From the NCBI GenBank assembly GCA_017694255.1, contig JADINC010000067.1:1-14637 (forward strand): DNA of 14,637 nucleotides. Direction: 5' to 3'. Source of the DNA: Candidatus Enterousia avistercoris (GTDB taxonomy: Bacteria > Pseudomonadota > Alphaproteobacteria > Rs-D84). Below are positions 14,226 to 14,637 of the stretch, piece by piece. Every line of letters begins with the position of its first letter. The stretch's first letter is position 1. The position numbers and the translations under genes were made by a program. The notes under the pieces are model-generated. The model searched no databases, was not told the origin of the DNA, and saw only the letters and a list, made by a program, of their open reading frames with translations.

Positions 14226-14300
14226 GGTTCGATAGCACCAATTTTCCAAAATTAAACACCCGCATTTGCGGGTGTTGAATTTTGGAGGCCTGGGTCGGAA
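14226..14300 (-). repeat. Duplicated tRNA-Cys 3' end plus terminator, copy A
   Basis: These 75 bases match 14431-14505 at a constant offset of 205 with six mismatches. The segment contains, on the minus strand, the last 18 bases of tRNA-Cys including CCA (14283-14300), then a terminator-like hairpin with arms CCAAAATT..ACACCCGC and GCGGGTGTT..AATTTTGG and loop ATTT (14246-14285). The match stops abruptly at 14300, inside the T-arm of the real tRNA. Confidence 0.9.
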
Positions 14301-14430
14301 AGTTCACATTTCCACCCGCATTTGCGGTTGGAAACCGTTGCTAAACGCAACTTGATTCACCATTCGTATGAATTTTTCTGCGTGCCTGGTAATGGCACTT
14401 GAAAAATTCGACTCATATGCGAACCGGGCC
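14287..14430 (-). other. Hairpin-rich element, possible tRNA-like-ended RNA or insertion remnant
   Basis: No convincing open frame is seen. The stretch folds into consecutive hairpins: GGAAA/TTTCC (14297-14313) or, as an alternative, TTTCCA/TGGAAA with CCGC/GCGG (14309-14334); GTTGC/GCAAC (14337-14351); and a long nested one with GAATTTTTC/GAAAAATTC (14370-14409) enclosing GTGCC/GGCAC. On the minus strand its first seven bases GGCCCGG (14430-14424) can pair with the last seven CCAGGCC (14293-14287) with one mismatch, and T plus CCA follow, just like the acceptor stem of the neighbouring tRNA-Cys. There is no T-loop or anticodon arm, so it is not a tRNA. It may be a structured RNA or the relic of an element inserted at the tRNA. 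Confidence 0.4.
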
Positions 14431-14436
14431 GGTTCG
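14420..14436. repeat. Palindrome at the junction with copy B
   Basis: CGAACCGG and CCGGTTCG (14420-14427 and 14429-14436) form a perfect 8-base inverted repeat around one G. It straddles the left edge of repeat copy B, so it could mark a recombination junction or add another hairpin. Confidence 0.6.
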
Positions 14437-14505
14437 ATAACATTTATTTTCCAAAATTAAACACCCGCATCCGCGGGTGTTGAATTTTGGAGGCCTGGGT
14501 CGGAA
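14431..14505 (-). repeat. tRNA-Cys 3' end plus terminator, copy B
   Basis: This is the partner of 14226-14300. It includes the 3' end of the intact tRNA-Cys and its terminator. Within the hairpin the only differences from copy A are the two loop bases (CC for TT); the stems are identical. Confidence 0.9.
14453..14481 (-). terminator. Terminator of tRNA-Cys
   Basis: On the minus strand arms AACACCCGC and GCGGGTGTT (14481-14473 and 14468-14460) with a four-base loop are followed by TAATTTT. The hairpin can be extended so that the tRNA CCA and the following AAATT pair with AATTTTGG, so the unprocessed 3' end may be double-stranded. No other promoter is seen for it. Confidence 0.8.
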
Positions 14506-14561
14506 TCGAACCGGCATACAAGGATTTGCAGTCCTCTGCATAACCACTCTGCCACCAGGCC
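14488..14561 (-). tRNA. tRNA-Cys, anticodon GCA, CCA encoded
   Basis: The 74-base gene folds as a cloverleaf. The acceptor GGCCTGG pairs with CCAGGCC, the D arm is GCA...TGC, the anticodon arm is GAGGA-CTGCAAA-TCCTT with GCA, and the T arm is GCCGG-TTCGATT-CCGAC; discriminator T (U73, typical of tRNA-Cys) and encoded CCA follow. The T stem holds one C-A mismatch (second pair). The last 18 bases are repeated at 14283-14300. Transcription runs leftward and ends at the hairpin right after CCA. Confidence 0.96.
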
Positions 14562-14573
14562 AAGTTTTGTGTA

Positions 14574-14601
14574 CTTATACTAAGCAAAAAAAAATTGTAA
14601 T
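14574..14601 (-). promoter_or_regulatory. Candidate tRNA-Cys promoter
   Basis: ATTACA (14601-14596), 16-base spacer, TATAAG (14579-14574) on the minus strand, predicting a start 6-7 bases before the tRNA 5' end. The region beyond to the window edge is AT-rich and I see no gene in it. Confidence 0.45.
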
Positions 14602-14637
14602 TCAACAGAAAAATTGTATTATATAATATATTTATAT

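Noticed and set aside
14075..14278. Small plus-strand open frame at the recF start and beyond
   Set aside because: Its first part is antisense to recF and the rest runs into the repeat hairpin; no ribosome site or motif.
14283..14430. tmRNA or a second tRNA
   Set aside because: The acceptor-like end is present but there is no T-loop, D arm, anticodon arm or recognisable tag frame.
14226..14505. CRISPR array
   Set aside because: There are only two copies of a 75-bp unit containing tRNA sequence, with no regular spacers and no cas genes.

Overview
The window looks like a chromosomal segment of an alphaproteobacterium with a moderately AT-rich genome and compact, reshuffled operons. It holds 17 protein genes (one cut by the left edge) and one tRNA. 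The alphaproteobacterial signs are the Pal lipoprotein, a family-4-like uracil-DNA glycosylase homologue with a long N-terminal linker, the rsmG/parA/parB neighbourhood, the SspB type ending in VVSLDEFRKNRKK, and accB-accC. The genetic code appears standard. I cannot name a genus; an uncultured or host-associated lineage is a guess based on the scattering of usually conserved operons.

Layout. 1-409 (-): pal, running off the left edge. 489-1262 (+): UDG-fold protein lacking the family-4 hallmarks. 1300-1848 (+): infC, starting at AUU behind a strong Shine-Dalgarno. 1889-3546 (-): parA-parB. 3717-4646 (+): unrecognised membrane-anchored protein with an HELEH (HExxH) motif, sitting between parA and rsmG and flanked by a 16-bp repeat. 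4679-5239 (-): rsmG. 5266-7751 (+): membrane-anchored TPR-like protein overlapping gpsA. 7783-8775 (-): radical SAM protein of unknown function. 8852-9901 (-): mreB. 10027-10606 (+): rnpA overlapping yidD. 10685-12554 (+): accB-accC. 12598-14146 (-): recF-sspB. 14165-14487: a gene-free stretch dense in hairpins, with a duplicated tRNA 3' end and terminator. 14488-14561 (-): tRNA-Cys(GCA).

Most genes are core housekeeping: chromosome segregation (ParAB), repair (RecF, the UDG-like protein), translation and RNA processing (IF-3, RsmG, RnpA, tRNA-Cys), lipid supply (AccB/AccC make malonyl-CoA precursor, GpsA makes the glycerol-3-phosphate backbone), envelope and shape (Pal, MreB, YidD) and proteolysis (SspB for ClpXP). 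Several are separated from their usual partners: infC has no rpmI-rplT, mreB no mreCD, rnpA-yidD no rpmH or yidC, recF no dnaN, rsmG no adjacent mnmG.

Three things deserve most attention. First, the HELEH protein and its flanking palindromic repeats. Second, several genes have a promoter -10 box only 6-10 bases before the ATG and no Shine-Dalgarno, which implies leaderless mRNAs. Third, the structured region 14226-14505 contains a possible tRNA-like-ended RNA or the remnant of an insertion at tRNA-Cys. I found no CRISPR array, transposase, integrase, toxin-antitoxin pair or phage gene.
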